This document shows positions 42,340 to 54,240 of a stretch of DNA of 64,000 bases, in pieces. Every line of letters starts with the position of its first letter. The stretch's first letter is position 1. The DNA comes from Hybos culiciformis (taxonomy: Eukaryota > Arthropoda > Insecta > Diptera > Hybotidae): assembly GCA_964007475.1 (NCBI GenBank), contig OZ023273.1, positions 72,641,842-72,705,841 of the forward strand. Direction: 5' to 3'. The position numbers were made by a program, and so were the translations under genes. The notes under the pieces are model-generated. The model was not told where the DNA came from. It worked only from the letters and a program-made list of their open reading frames with translations, and searched no databases.

Positions 42340-45300
42340 ATAACAACGCTAATTTTAAAACACATTACATTTATCCTAGTACAAAATTTAATACTAACTA
42401 TCCTTCAAATTCGAATAAAACAAAAATTTTTTTTAATTCTAATTTAAGACCAAATGCAAACCGAAACACAAATTTTTCAAACGAAAATAAAAATTGTCCT
42501 AATTATTATCCAAACGTAAATACAAAATCTAAATTAAGTACAAAAAATGTCTTTAACGTAAATCCAAATTTCTCTGATTTCATTATTTTAAATTCTAAAT
42601 TAAGTTTTCAAGGCTCAACTTTTCTAGTCGATACTCAAGCAGATATTTCGCTAATAAAAATTTCATCAATCGATTCAAATTTTAACTTAAAAAATAAATT
42701 AAATTCTAACAATATTATAAGCATTTTGGGAATTACGCAAAATTCTATAAAAAGTTTAGGTACAATCAACGTCAACTTTCATTTTAAACATACAATATTA
42801 TCTTGTTTACTACACGTTGTTCCAGACGAATTTAATATCCCTTCGGATGGTATTTTAGGCAAAGCCTTTCTCAAATTTTATAAGTGGCAAATAAATTATG
42901 ATTCTATGCAATTAACACTCAACAATAATTCTTATTCTTTTTCAATTCCAATTTTAGAAAACCCTAGTGAAAATTCAATTGTTTTACCTTCTAGATGTGA
43001 AGTCATTCGTACTTTTATTCTTCCAAATGAGTCTCCTTGTGTAGTGCTTGATCAACAAATAGCACCTGATATTTTCATTCCACGTACAATAGTTTCTTCT
43101 TTAATTAAAGTTTTAAATTTATCAGATAAAATTCGAATAATTCCTAAAACACTTCACTTAAATCAGAACCTCTTTCAAATTTTAACATCCTAAGAATTGA
43201 CACAAATAACAATCAAAATAGAACAAAAGAATTGCTTCAAATAATATCTAAAAATACCAAACCGCAATACCAAGGAAAATTATTAAATTTATGTGAACAA
43301 TATAGTAATATTTTCCATATGAAAGATGATAAAATGACAACAAACAATTTCTATACACAAAATTTAAGAATAGATAACAATACTGCGGTATATGTGAAGA
43401 ATTATAGACTTCCATATTCCCAAAAACAGGAAATCGACGATCAAGTTAATAAATTGTTAAAAAATGATCTTATTGAACCAAGCCAATCTAATTTTAACAG
43501 CCATATCATTTTAGTGCCTAAGAAAGGTTCAGATAAAAAATGGAGATTATGCATAGATTACCGTCTAGTAAATAAAAAACTAATTGCAGATAAATATCCA
43601 CTGCCATATTAGACAATTTAGGCAGATCAAAATTTTTTACGGTACTCGACCTTTATTCGGGATTTCATCAAGTTCCACTTAGTGAAAACTTGCGAGATAT
43701 AACATCTTTTAGCACAGACAAAGGTTCGTTTAGATGGAAAGTTCTTCCATTCGGTTTAAATGTATCACCTAACTCATTTTCAAGAATGATGGCGCTAGCG
43801 TTCTCAGGTCTTACACCGTTACAATGTTTTCTATATATTGACGATATCATATGTCTTGGCTGTTCAGTCGAACATCACCTTAAAAATCTTAAATCTATCT
43901 TCGAAGTTGTAAAAAATTTAACCTTAAACTTAATCCTGAAAAATGTGTATTTTTTAAAAATGAAGTCACATACCTAGGACATAAATGTACTGATCGAGGT
44001 ATATACCCAGATAGTAGCAAAATAGATACAGTTAGAAATTATCCTGTACCAAAAGATAAAGACGCTACCAAACGATTTGTTGCATTTATGAACTATTATC
44101 GTAAATTCATACCAAATTTCGCATCCATAGCAAAACCCCTAAATAATATGACTAGACTAAAAGTAAATTTTTCTTGGACACAAGAGTGTCAAAAATCTTT
44201 TGAAATTTTAAAAAATTGTTTAATTAATCCACCCATCTTAAATTATCCAAATTTCTCAAAACCTTTTATCCTTACTGTTGACGCTTCTAACTTGGGAATA
44301 GGATCCACCCTAAGTCAGGAGATCAATGGCAACGATTTACCAATTTCATATTCTTCACGTAGTTTTACAAAAGGTGAAATGAATAAATCAACAATAGAAA
44401 AAGAATTAGCTGCAATACACTTCGCAATTTTACACTATAGACCTTACATTTACGGAACAAAATTTACAATTAGATCTGATCATAAACCCTTAATTTATTT
44501 ATTTTCTTTAAAAAACCCATCTTCAAAATTAACTAGAATGCGCTTAGATATAGAAGAATATAATTTTACAGTAGAATATATTAAAGGAAAATGTAACGTG
44601 GTGGCAGATGCCCTATCCCGTATCTCAATCGACGAACTTAAAGATTTGCAAACCAAAGAAAATAAAGTATATGTTACGACAAGATCAATGTCAAATAAAA
44701 AATCAACAAATAATAATTTCAACGAAAGTAGCAACAGTCCAAATAGAGAAAAAATTTTAAATAAAAATGAGAAAATTGTTATTTATGAGGATAAATTTAA
44801 CTATAAAATACCTCAGTTAATCTTCAACTCAGTAGATAGTTGTAAAGTATATAAAAAACGTAAATTAGTATATAAAAATGACATTTCAAATATTTATCAG
44901 ACATTAGAGCCTGGATGCAATAAAATTTTGAAAAAGGAAACAATTCTAGCATTGTTTCTTGCCCAGTTAGATAAAAATTTAATTAAAAGCAATATAAACA
45001 AAATTCAAATAAATAAAGAGGATAGCATTTTTAAATTAATTACAATAAAAGATTTTATTAAAGTTGCAAATAAAAAGATAAAAGAATTAGAAATCGCGAT
45101 AGTTTCACGTCCATTACCCATTATTAGTACTGGGGAAAAACAAAAACTTTTAGATCGTTATCATAAAGACCCTATATTTGGCGGACACGCAGGTCAAAAA
45201 AGGTTATATGCAAAATTGAGGTCATGTTTTTATTGGAAAGGCATGAAAAAAGACGTAGCAACCTACGTCATGGGATGTAAAGATTGTCAAAGAAATAAAG

Positions 45301-46154
45301 CAAAAATTAGAAACATCGAACCGCTTCAAATTACAAAAACACCTAATAAAGCGTTCGATACCTTAATTATTGATACGATAGGCCCGTTACAAAAAACCAT
45401 TAATGAAAACGAATATGCAGTCACTTTAATGTGTGACTTAAGTAAATATTTAATTACGATACCAGTAGCCAATAAGGAAGCTACCACTATTGCGCAAGCT
45501 ATTTTCGAACATTTTGTTCTATTATACGGCCCAATGAGGAAAATCATTACTGATTGCGGTACAGAGTATGCCAATAGTGTAATAGCTGAATTATTTAAAT
45601 TATTAAATATTGAACATAGTTTTTCGACACCTTACCATCACGAAACAGTTGGAACTGTAGAAAGGAACCATCGTGTTCTTAATGAATACCTTAGATCATC
45701 ATGATAATTGGGATGAATATTTGAAATACTTCACGTATAATTATAATATTACCCCTAATTCAAATTTTAACTTCACATATTCTCCATATGAGCTAATATT
45801 TGGTAAACAACCAAATTCGCATAATTTCTTATTAGGTAACCAAGTAGATCCTGTTTATAACTTTGATAGTTACGCTAAACACGTAAAATTTAAATTACAA
45901 AATTCAAACAAAATCATCAAAAAACTATTGGAAAATTAAGAAATAAGTCGACATATGATAAGAAATCGACAGATAATCAGTTCAAAGTGAATGATAAAAT
46001 TCTTCTAAGAGAAGAAAATAGAAAAAAATTAGATAAACTATATTCTGGCCCCTACACAATTATAAAAATAGATGGTTTAAATATAACTTTTATTAATAAT
46101 AAAAATAAACCTATTAGGGTCCACAAAAACAGAATAATTAAATATAAGGATTAA
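42300..46154 (+). pseudogene. pol: Pol of element B, frameshifted
   Basis: The -1 frame is open from about 42300 to 43193 and holds the protease with DTQAD (42630-42644) where D-T/S-G is usual. RT begins after a frame change near 43165, loses several bases near 43610, carries YIDD near 43843, and shifts again near 43910. RNase H (LTVDASNLGIGSTL; RSDHKPLI) and integrase lie in the long frame 44088-45704. Integrase has the zinc region (GGHAG...GCKDC) and the catalytic D, D, E in IIDTIGP, ITDCGTEY and GTVERNH. The C-terminus continues in other frames to about 46154 (GPYTIIKIDG). Confidence 0.9.
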
Positions 46155-46503
46155 ATAAAAATGTAATGAATTACAAAATAAAATAAATAAGTTATGTATT
46201 TTTAGTTTTCTAGTTAAAAAAAAAAAAAAAAAAAATTTGGTACCAAATCGAAAATAAGTTTAAAAAATTACTATTATAATAATAAATTAAATAAATAATA
46301 CTTATACATTTAATTATATTATAAAATTTTTCAATAATTGAATTTCATAAATTTAAATCTATTATACTAAACTAACTAATAATAAAAATTTTACTTTTAT
46401 TTTTATTATATATATAAATTTTTAATATATTACTTTGGTTAATTAAACTTACTTTTAGTCAAGTAAACTTTCAAAGTAAGTTTAATTTCCTAAAGGAGGG
46501 AGG
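46155..46503 (+). other. 3' untranslated part and polypurine tract of element B
   Basis: AT-rich, ending in AAAGGAGGGAGG (46492-46503) directly before the 3' LTR. This is the primer for plus-strand DNA synthesis. Confidence 0.8.
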
Positions 46504-46700
46504 TGTAGTGCGCTCTTTGAGTGGGTCACTCACTCTCTCTCTCATTCATTATATATAAACTAATCTAGTATTAAGTTTAAGTAAGTAGAGTATGATATGA
46601 TCATTCAACTGTGAAACAACATAATATTAAAACAGAATAAATTAAATAAAATAAAAGTGTATGTGTGTTTTTTCTTTCACATGCCTGACTTGGCATGACA
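46504..46700 (+). repeat. 3' LTR of element B
   Basis: 197 bp, TGTAGTGCGCTCTTTGAG...GGCATGACA, uninterrupted. It carries the empty target site (TTAAGTTTAAGTAAGT) of the TIR element in the 5' LTR. Confidence 0.92.
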
Positions 46701-46832
46701 CTAATTTTAAATACCATCGAAATATTCGAAATATTTTACACTTGAACTTGCGCTGTTTCATATTATAATCTTTCGTACGATTACAAATAATTTAATATTT
46801 AAATAACTGATTGAATATTAAAAAAAATTTAA

Positions 46833-47215
46833 TCTAATAAATAAAAATGAAAATTCTTTGTTTCTCTGTCCTCAATCACGCCTAAACCGCTGGCCCGATT
46901 CGGCAGGAATTTTGTACTTAAGTAGCATTGAGTCCCGAGATGGTTATAGAGTACTAGATATTTTGATCCGCGACCCCGGCGGGGGGTTACCTTAGCCGGT
47001 TTTGTAATTTATGTATATTCCGATAAATGTAGTAGCATTGAACCCGAATCGACCATTTAGAAGACTGGATGTGTTAAGGCACCCATCCCTGAGGTTTTGG
47101 GAAAAGGGCTATGTAGCAAATTTTGAAATTCTGTTTGTGCACTAAATCTGGATTAAAGTGTTTTGATATTAATATAACTTCGGTACCACCGTGCGAAGCC
47201 GGGTATTTCGTCTAG
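46833..47215 (+). mobile_element. Non-autonomous Helitron, 383 bp
   Basis: It starts TCTAATAAATAAAAATGAAA, includes CACGCCTAAACCGCTGGCCC, and ends GTGCGAAGCCGGGTA...CTAG followed by T. The 5' TC, the 3' CTAG, GC-rich DNA before the 3' end and insertion between A and T are Helitron features. No Rep/helicase frame, so it depends on an autonomous element. Confidence 0.8.
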
Positions 47216-49046
47216 TATTAATAAAAAATTGATGAAATGAATTTGAAAAAGAATTTTGCACAGAAATTCTTCTCGATAATCTTATTGGAAATTTTTAAAA
47301 ACTTAATATCTAACTACATATGATGCATATGGTTTACGTAGGTACATATTGTTTCATCATCATCTCAAAACAAAGCACTATACCTATTTCTTTTAACTTC
47401 CGAATTTATTGAATATGTATATAGATTTTTGAAATTAAAAAATAATCCCTACTTCTAAAAATATTTTTCAAGATTTCTATTTATGTTTTATTTCAAGCAT
47501 AATAATAATGTACTTGTATACATCTCTTTTTCTTAGTAAAAAATGTATATTTAAAATAACGAATAATAATATCACATATTACAGTATTGAAATAATAATA
47601 TATTTATTTCGTAGAAAAATTATCTACAGGCTTAAAATCTTTCAGCATTATAAGGAAAGGAAAATAACAAGGTATAGGTTAAGATTTTAAGTATAAATTA
47701 ATGGCTCGATCATAGCTAATTTTTTTAAAGAATGTTCCGGAAACCTATTCATAACTAATTTAACTTGAATACAAAATATCAATTATAGCAAAAAATATTA
47801 AACTCTGAAATTGCGACACCAAAATAATAAATGAATAATTTGAGATTAACGTATTAATTTTAAAATAATACACCTAAAAATTATCCTGCTTATTGATTAT
47901 TAGCAAATTGTGACGGAAAAGCATAATGAACTACTTAAAAAAAATAGAGCTATATTGAAAATTTTGATTGACATTACATGTTCCTTGAAGGACTTGCATT
48001 CCGTGGTAATGATGAAAGTGAAAAATATTTTAACAGGGTAATTTATATAGAATTGGCTCATCTGATAGCTAAATATAAATGAAAATTTTAAAATGCATCT
48101 AGAAACATCAAATGTTATCCTAGGTTCTCTATATCTCTATCATTTAAAGATAAAAAAAAGAATCACGGTTACCAAAAATAGTCAGAAGATGGAATTTTCT
48201 AGAATACACATAAATGCAATAAAAAACACTTCCCTCAACAAACAGGTCAGGTAAATATTAAAGATTTCGTTGCCAAAGTAGGTGGACAAGGTACATAAGT
48301 ACTTAAAACTTAGTTTATGATCATTTTTGGTTCATCAAAAGTTATATTAATTGCGAAATTTTAAATGCATTGAAATTAAAACTCGTGAAAATTGTCTTCA
48401 CAGTTTTAATACATAATGTCGCTGTAAATTTTTTTCTTTTTTTGTAAATTTGCCAAACAATAAAATTTTTTAAAACAAAACTTTATATTTGAAATGTCAT
48501 TCATGACGGTATACGGTCGTTTTCAGAAATATATTTTGCTTGTATTGTAAATATAATAAATATCTTATTTAAAAAAAAAAATAATAATGTAAAAAAATAA
48601 AGTTTAGATAAATTTATTTTTACTTTTTTTTTGTTATTATTATTATTTTTTTTTTGCAAATTACTCGGCTATAAACGCGAAATGACATAAAATTGCTGTA
48701 AAAAAAATTGTTATGAATAAATAATGTTTTTTTGCTTTTAAAAAGAAAGAAAAAAAAAATAAATAAATAAATTCCTATTATAGGTAGAAAAAATAAAATA
48801 AATAAAATTTAAATAATATAATGATTTTTCTTTATTTTAGTTGACAGATACTTTTCATTTTAAAGGTGCTATTTTTTGAAATTCCAAAACTTCTACACTG
48901 AGAAAAATTGTTTTATTTAGTTTTATTATATTTTTTTCAATTGATATTATTGAAACAACATTGAAACTGAAGTTAATAGAATTTTTTATTAAATTTTTAT
49001 TTTAAATTACTCTAAAAGTCATAAACTTGATGTATATAAATTTCAG
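47216..49046. other. AT-rich DNA, no gene seen
   Basis: No credible coding frame or inverted ends found. Homopolymer and AAATAAATAAAT runs lie at 48590-48800. Confidence 0.55.
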
Positions 49047-49114
49047 TTCCGAAGCGGGAATCGAACCCATCATTTAATAACAATATCGACCACTACCACA
49101 CCATAGCGGCCGAA
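49047..49114 (-). other. tRNA-like sequence 4 (tRNA-Gly-like promoter boxes)
   Basis: Minus strand: box-A-like TATGGTGTGGTAGTGG and a consensus box B GGGTTCGATTCCCGC at tRNA distance, as in tRNA-Gly. The anticodon arm does not pair convincingly. Probably a tRNA-derived relic. Confidence 0.45.
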
Positions 49115-50185
49115 TTACAATTTTATTTATTAATTTATTTATTTTTTAAAAATTTTAATTAAAAATTGTTCCACCCAAATTTGGAAATTGAATATAATGA
49201 AAACAAAAATAAAATAAAATGCAATTACATGTTAACTCCGTCCTCAGAATAAATACAATAATATATGGCTACCCGGACATAAAATCCCAACAATTTCGGC
49301 CATAAAATCCAATGGATTTTGTGACAGATTTAAACGGTCTCGAGAGTAGCGGTGATAAAATCTTGGTGATCTTATGACCGATTAGAAAGGTTTTATCATA
49401 CAATTCAAAATCGGAATAATTTAACGACACATTAGCATATGGAAATTATTTTTTACTGCATACAAATAAGTGAGCGGAACTTCTCTGCTCGATAGCTTCA
49501 TATTATTATCTGAATATAAAACGTTATGCTGCTACATTGGCTCATACATTGTGCAGAACAATTATTATGCCATTCTACTAATCAGCTGTTTAACAATGTT
49601 TTTTTAATATGACTGTCGAAGTACGTAAGGCATTTTGTTCTATAGTTGATACGTTTTTTTCAGCTGGTTTCATATATTGTATTAAATATTCACATTCACA
49701 GCATATGAGCTGATGTCAAATAATAATTTTTTTTTTTGAATTAAAATTTGTAAATAAAAAAGTTCAACAAAAATAATATTAAAAAAAAAATAATATAATT
49801 TTTACGTCCATATCATACTTCATTTCATTCATTAAGTGATTGCAAAAAATCCTTGTTAAAACTTACAAAAGTAACTTTCATACATATACTATTTCATCGG
49901 TGTAAAATCTAATACTTATTACTTCAAAAAGTAATTTAATTTTCAATTTAGTTTTGCTTTATATTCTGTGTCATTTTTCTATTAAAAAACAAGATTTACT
50001 TTTCACGTAGGTATATAAATACCATATACATATATAAAAGAAAGTCAAATCATTTACAAAATTGTTTGATTACATTTTTAGAATATTTTTTTTATATTTT
50101 ATTTCTTTACCAACATAAAAAAAAGTATTCGTCATTATTGCTATAAAAAATAAACATGTATACAATGAACATACCTATATATATA
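49115..50185. other. AT-rich DNA, no gene seen
   Basis: ACATAAAATCCCAACAATTT, CATAAAATCCAATGGATTTT and related runs (49278-49400) repeat an ATAAAATCC motif, possibly an old MITE. Nothing else recognised. Confidence 0.5.
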
Positions 50186-50445
50186 TGAGCCGTTTATTTT
50201 GAAAGTGGTTTAAGTCCATTTTTAAAAAAAAAAAAGTTAATGATAACAATAAGCACAATAGTATATATTCTTTTTATTTATAAACAATTTTAGTCTAGTA
50301 TCATTAAAACCGCTTAGATTTTGACACTTGAAAATTAGCTTATGGAAATATTAATGTATATTTTTTAATCAATTCAAACACAAAACCTTAAATATCTCAA
50401 TACAAGAACAAATGGACTTAAACCACTTTCAAAATAAACGGCTCA
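50186..50445. mobile_element. Tc1/mariner-type MITE, 260 bp
   Basis: Perfect inverted ends of at least 34 bp, TGAGCCGTTTATTTTGAAAG continuing GTGGTTTAAGTCCA, with TA on both sides (50184-50185, 50446-50447). No coding frame. The inner part of the end (TAAGTCCATTTTT) is shared with the element at 53209-53615. Confidence 0.9.
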
Positions 50446-50901
50446 TATAACATATTTTTAATTAAACATTTTTTCAAAGCATAATAAATGTATGTACACT
50501 GTACAGCTGGGGGAAAAAAAAAACTTTATGTATATAATGATCTTGATAATTGAAAATGAGAAAAAAGTAATTTTTATTTATTTTTCTTGATAAAATTCAT
50601 GCAAAGGAGATTAAAATAAAACTATTTTGACAGATAACTTTATGAACTGTTAAAACATATAAAAAGTTAAAAGAAAATTTTTTTTCCTGCTAAATAAGAA
50701 AAGTTTGTTAAAAGACCGCTGTACGCGGAAAGAAAATTTTTTATACACGGGTTTAGAGAACTTTTTTTTGTATTATGTATTAGGTATAATGAAATTTTTA
50801 ATTTATAGCATTCGTACTCGTAATCGAGTTCTGTGCTTAGCCAACCGCCGTCGGGCCATCCGATTATCTTTATTTTTTATTATTCATTGGTTCCATTCCA
50901 A
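50446..50901. other. Non-coding DNA with a less AT-rich patch
   Basis: Bases 50800-50880 (GTAATCGAGTTCTGTGC, CCAACCGCCGTCGGGCCATC) have higher GC than their surroundings. A 78-codon frame over 50705-50941 shows no recognisable domain. Confidence 0.4.
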
Positions 50902-50992
50902 GTATAAAAGACTATTATTATCTTTTGTTGCTGTTTGCTAGGTGAGTACGATCATACGAAGATCATCAATTTCCGGTTAATTTTTTTCAGAA
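50902..50992 (+). promoter_or_regulatory. Possible TATA promoter with short first exon
   Basis: TATAAAAG at about 50902 is followed 30-40 bp on by TTTTGTTGCTG and a strong splice donor, CTAG/GTGAGT (50940). TTAATTTTTTTCAG/A follows (acceptor near 50991). Spacing fits a promoter with a short leader exon, perhaps the 5' region of an element. Chance cannot be excluded. Confidence 0.25.
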
Positions 50993-52439
50993 ACATTGTA
51001 GTAAGCTGACCATACGTCGTACTTTGATGAGGATTATCCTCCTTGTTTACGCTTTGTCCTAATCAAAACTTATGTACTCCTTTGTCCTCCTGCGGAAAAA
51101 TGTGTACTTTGTACATACTATGCGTTGAACTCGAATGCACTCGAAAACATAAAAAATTTAGTAGAACTAGTATCAGACTTAATTATATTCCAAGAAACTA
51201 GAGAGAGGCTAAGGTGGTCTTTATACCGGAGGCAGGCAGGAGTACTCATGTCGGGCCTGGGGATTATAGACCGATTAGCCTTATGTCCTTCCTGTTAAAA
51301 ACGTTAGAGAGACTACTCGATTGGTACATTAGAGGCAATCTAGATGCCGAGGTAATCTCTTAAGCACAACACGCCTACACGAAAGGGAAATCAACGTACA
51401 GATCTGCATGAGGTTGTGTTCGAGATTGAGAAAGCCCTACAATTAAATAGCACACTCTTGGAACTTTCCCCGACATTGAGGGAGCTTTCAATAATGTGAC
51501 AACCGAAGCGATTTTGGGCGCTCTGGAAGAAGTTAAGACGGACAAAACCATAAAGAAATGGAAAGCCGTAATGCTTACAATTAGCGTTATTTTCTCGGAA
51601 TGGGTAACGGCAAAAGCTCGTAAAACTTTAAAGCGCGGCACACCACAAGGAGGGGTTTTATCACCTCTACTGTGGCTGCTAGTGGTGAACAACATTTTGG
51701 AACAACTCGAAGAAGAAGGTATAAAGGTGGTAGCTTATGCTGATGACATTGTTCTATTAGTATCGGGGAAACACATCAATACCTTGACAGAAATTACAAA
51801 TATCGGGTTAAGAGAACTGAGCAAATGGACCAGTTCCAAAGGGCTGGGTTTAAATCCGCAAAAGCTCTGTTCACAAGAAAGACTAAAATTCCAACTTTTA
51901 AACTTCCGGAAATAGGGGGAAAAGACACTAAAAACCCACGCAAAATATTTAGGTCTTATTTTAGACCACAAGCTAAATTGAAAGCTAAACATAGAGGAGA
52001 GAGTAGCTAAAGCTATGAACGCCTTCTATGCGTATAGGAGGCTTTTTGGGAAAAGATGAGTACAACCTCACACAACCCACTGGCTATACACAGCTCAGCT
52101 GTAGTGAGACCGATAATGTTATACAAGGTCTTTATATGGTGGACAGCTTTAAGGAAAAAGACTTCCTTACAAAACTCAACAAAGTACAGAGAATGGGAGT
52201 CGTTGGAATTAGTGGGTCATGTATACAACTCCGGGGCCAGTTCTTACCGCTATCCTATCTCTCACCGGTGGATCTAATCGCCAAAACCATAGCGGAGCTA
52301 ACCGCACTTAGACTAAAAGAAGCGAACACTCTAAAAATGAAGCCTTACGGTCACAGTAGCTTGGGCAGAAAAACAAGAGAAAAGACCGACTACTACCTGT
52401 TACCAACGTTCCCTCTAAGCTGGGCGCGCGGGGGGCCAC

Positions 52440-52912
52440 CCAGATAAAAAAGGCCATTTGCCCACTCATCAACTTGATTTGCCCATTAGAAATAATGAAA
52501 AATATCTTTTTTTTAAGGAGAAATAATGCAAACTATTTTTTTTTTATCAGCGCAAATAAATTTGTCATTATTTTCATTTCGTAAATGAACCCAGTTTAGA
52601 AATAAATTCGTGTAGATTTGGACACTGAAGTCATGTCTATTGACTGTTTTGATAACACATTTATTTACATTTTTTCTGTCCATAAATATGTGCCTTTTTT
52701 CGCCATTGGAGGTACTATTTGGATATGTAACTAAGTCAGACTGTTTTTATTTACATATTTTCCATCCACTTATGCCAAAACAAATAAAAAAAAATATGTA
52801 ACAATAAAGTTATATTAAAAAAAAATTTTTGTTTAAAATTTGTCCAATTTTTTTTTTGAATTTAAAACATTTGCCCACATTGCATTTTGTACCGCACATG
52901 GATTTTGAAAAT
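52440..52912. other. Insert of unknown type in the LOA-like LINE
   Basis: AT-rich and non-coding, between the RT C-terminus and the RNase H region. It has CATTTGCCCAC near both ends in direct orientation (52452 and 52868) rather than inverted ends. Possibly an indel-altered solo repeat. Confidence 0.5.
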
Positions 52913-53208
52913 TAAATGGAACGTTGCCTGTTACCTTCGCTGAGCTTCGATATAAACTTCTCCATTAGAATCCCATCTAAAGAAGAGTTGGCATCTGTAA
53001 TGGAAGAAGAAAACACAATTAGTATGTATACGGATGGCTCAAAAACAGCAACAGGAGTGAGGGCGGCAGTGCACTGTGAGAAACTGGACATAAACCATTG
53101 TTACAGGCTTCCGCAGATGTGCAGCGTCTTCCAGGCTGAGATTACAGACATAAAAAAGGCAGTGGAGGCCCTAATGGTAGGTAAACCAAAAACCTCTATT
53201 AATATATA

Positions 53209-53615
53209 TCGTCCGCTCAGATCAGAACTATTCTAAGTCCATTTTTTTCAAAAACGGTTTTATTTACTTATTAGCTAGTCAGTACGGTTTCTGATCTGTG
53301 TGCAAAAACACGTTTTTGTTTAAATTGTTTTTCGTGTTCAAAACATAGGTAAGTACAAAATAATCCTATGCCCAACATATTTTTTTATTACCGGAAAAAT
53401 CATTGTATGTCCACTTATTTGAAATTTAATTAGTTCTGAAACAGGGTATTTCACCCATTGCCCCTCTCAAAATGATTGAAAAATGATATAATTGTAGAAT
53501 AAACTTTTTCGCATACATCACTTTCTTAAACAAAGAAACAGTTTTTAATCTTAAAATAGCTCTCCTGTAAAATTTTAAATTTTGGACTTAGAATAGTTCT
53601 GATCTGAGGGGACGA
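53209..53615. mobile_element. Tc1/mariner-type MITE, 407 bp, inside RNase H
   Basis: Inverted ends of about 33 bp with one mismatch (TCGTCCGCTCAGATCAGAAC against TCGTCCCCTCAGATCAGAAC, both continuing TATTCTAAGTCCA). TA lies on both sides (53207-53208, 53616-53617). Removing it with one TA rejoins the RNase H frame (INIY then VDSQAA), which proves the borders. Confidence 0.92.
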
Positions 53616-53867
53616 TATGTAGACAGCCAAGCAGCATTAAAAGCTTTGGTGTCTCACGAACTGAAATCCCAAATAGTTATTGAATGCACGAAAGAACTTA
53701 AGAGGCTGCGAAAAAAGAAAAAGATGCAACTCCTGTGGATTCCAGGACACACTGGAGTGGAGAGTAATGAAAAAGTTGACGTGCTTGCAAAGCAAGGGGG
53801 CGCGCTGTCAGAGGGCTCAACCCTAAAGATTCGAGCGCGTCTTGGTTCTATTTACAAATAGATAGTA

Positions 53868-54132
53868 TTAGTTGAGTTGGGGGTGTATCTTAACACCACT
53901 GCACTTCAAGGCAATAAATTGCCATGAAAACTTTACCATCACTCTCACATACATGCTAATATGAGAGGAGAGGGCTCGTTAAGAAGCATGCAATGGAAAA
54001 TTAGTATAACCAGCAAACAATGCTTAAATCAAGCATCAGAAAAAAAAAGACTTATATAAAAAAAAAAATTAAACACTAAGAACAAGTCTCGTTTCTGATA
54101 AATAACGAAATCACTAGTGACATAACACATAA
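53868..54132. repeat. 265-bp block, second copy
   Basis: Matches 19833-20098 (GTTGAGTTGGGGGTGTATCT...GTGACATAACACATAA). It lies between the LOA-like LINE and a minus-strand LINE. Likely a broken piece of the first LINE family. Confidence 0.75.
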
Positions 54133-54240
54133 CACAAAGAATAGTTTTCCTATTAAAAAATTTTAAAGGAAGAGAAGAGAGTGAATATTAGAAGAAAGAG
54201 TAAATTAAAAAAAATTAAAAATATAAATAAGAAGAAATAT

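Larger units (their letters stand above)
37335..46700 (+). mobile_element. 412/mdg1-like Ty3/gypsy retrotransposon B
   Basis: LTRs at 37335-38752 (interrupted) and 46504-46700, TG...CA, with a 4-bp target duplication CTAA (37331-37334 and 46701-46704). The primer-binding site TGGCGACCGTGACA and the purine tract AAAGGAGGGAGG are in place. The long A-rich leader, an Asn-rich Gag without zinc knuckles, and a pol in the -1 frame point to the 412/mdg1 lineage. No envelope frame. Pol has several frameshifts. Confidence 0.92.
51190..53861 (+). pseudogene. I/LOA-type LINE with RT and RNase H, decayed
   Basis: In order: RT with GDYRPISLMSFLLKTLERL (51245), an in-frame stop (51360), GTPQGGVLSPLLWLLVVNN (51637), and AYADDIVLLVSGK (51735). 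Then come a C-terminal RT region and an RNase H domain: MYTDGSKT, VFQAE, then after an insertion VDSQAALKAL and WIPGHTGVESNEKVDVLAKQ (53735). RNase H together with this RT type points to the I/LOA/R1 group. Several frameshifts and two insertions (52440-52912 and 53209-53615) make it dead. Confidence 0.85.

Noticed and set aside
47508..47690. 60-codon frame
   Set aside because: Isolated, AT-driven composition, no domain or neighbours supporting a gene.
49047..49114. Functional tRNA gene
   Set aside because: Promoter boxes are good, but the anticodon and acceptor arms do not pair convincingly; kept only as tRNA-like.
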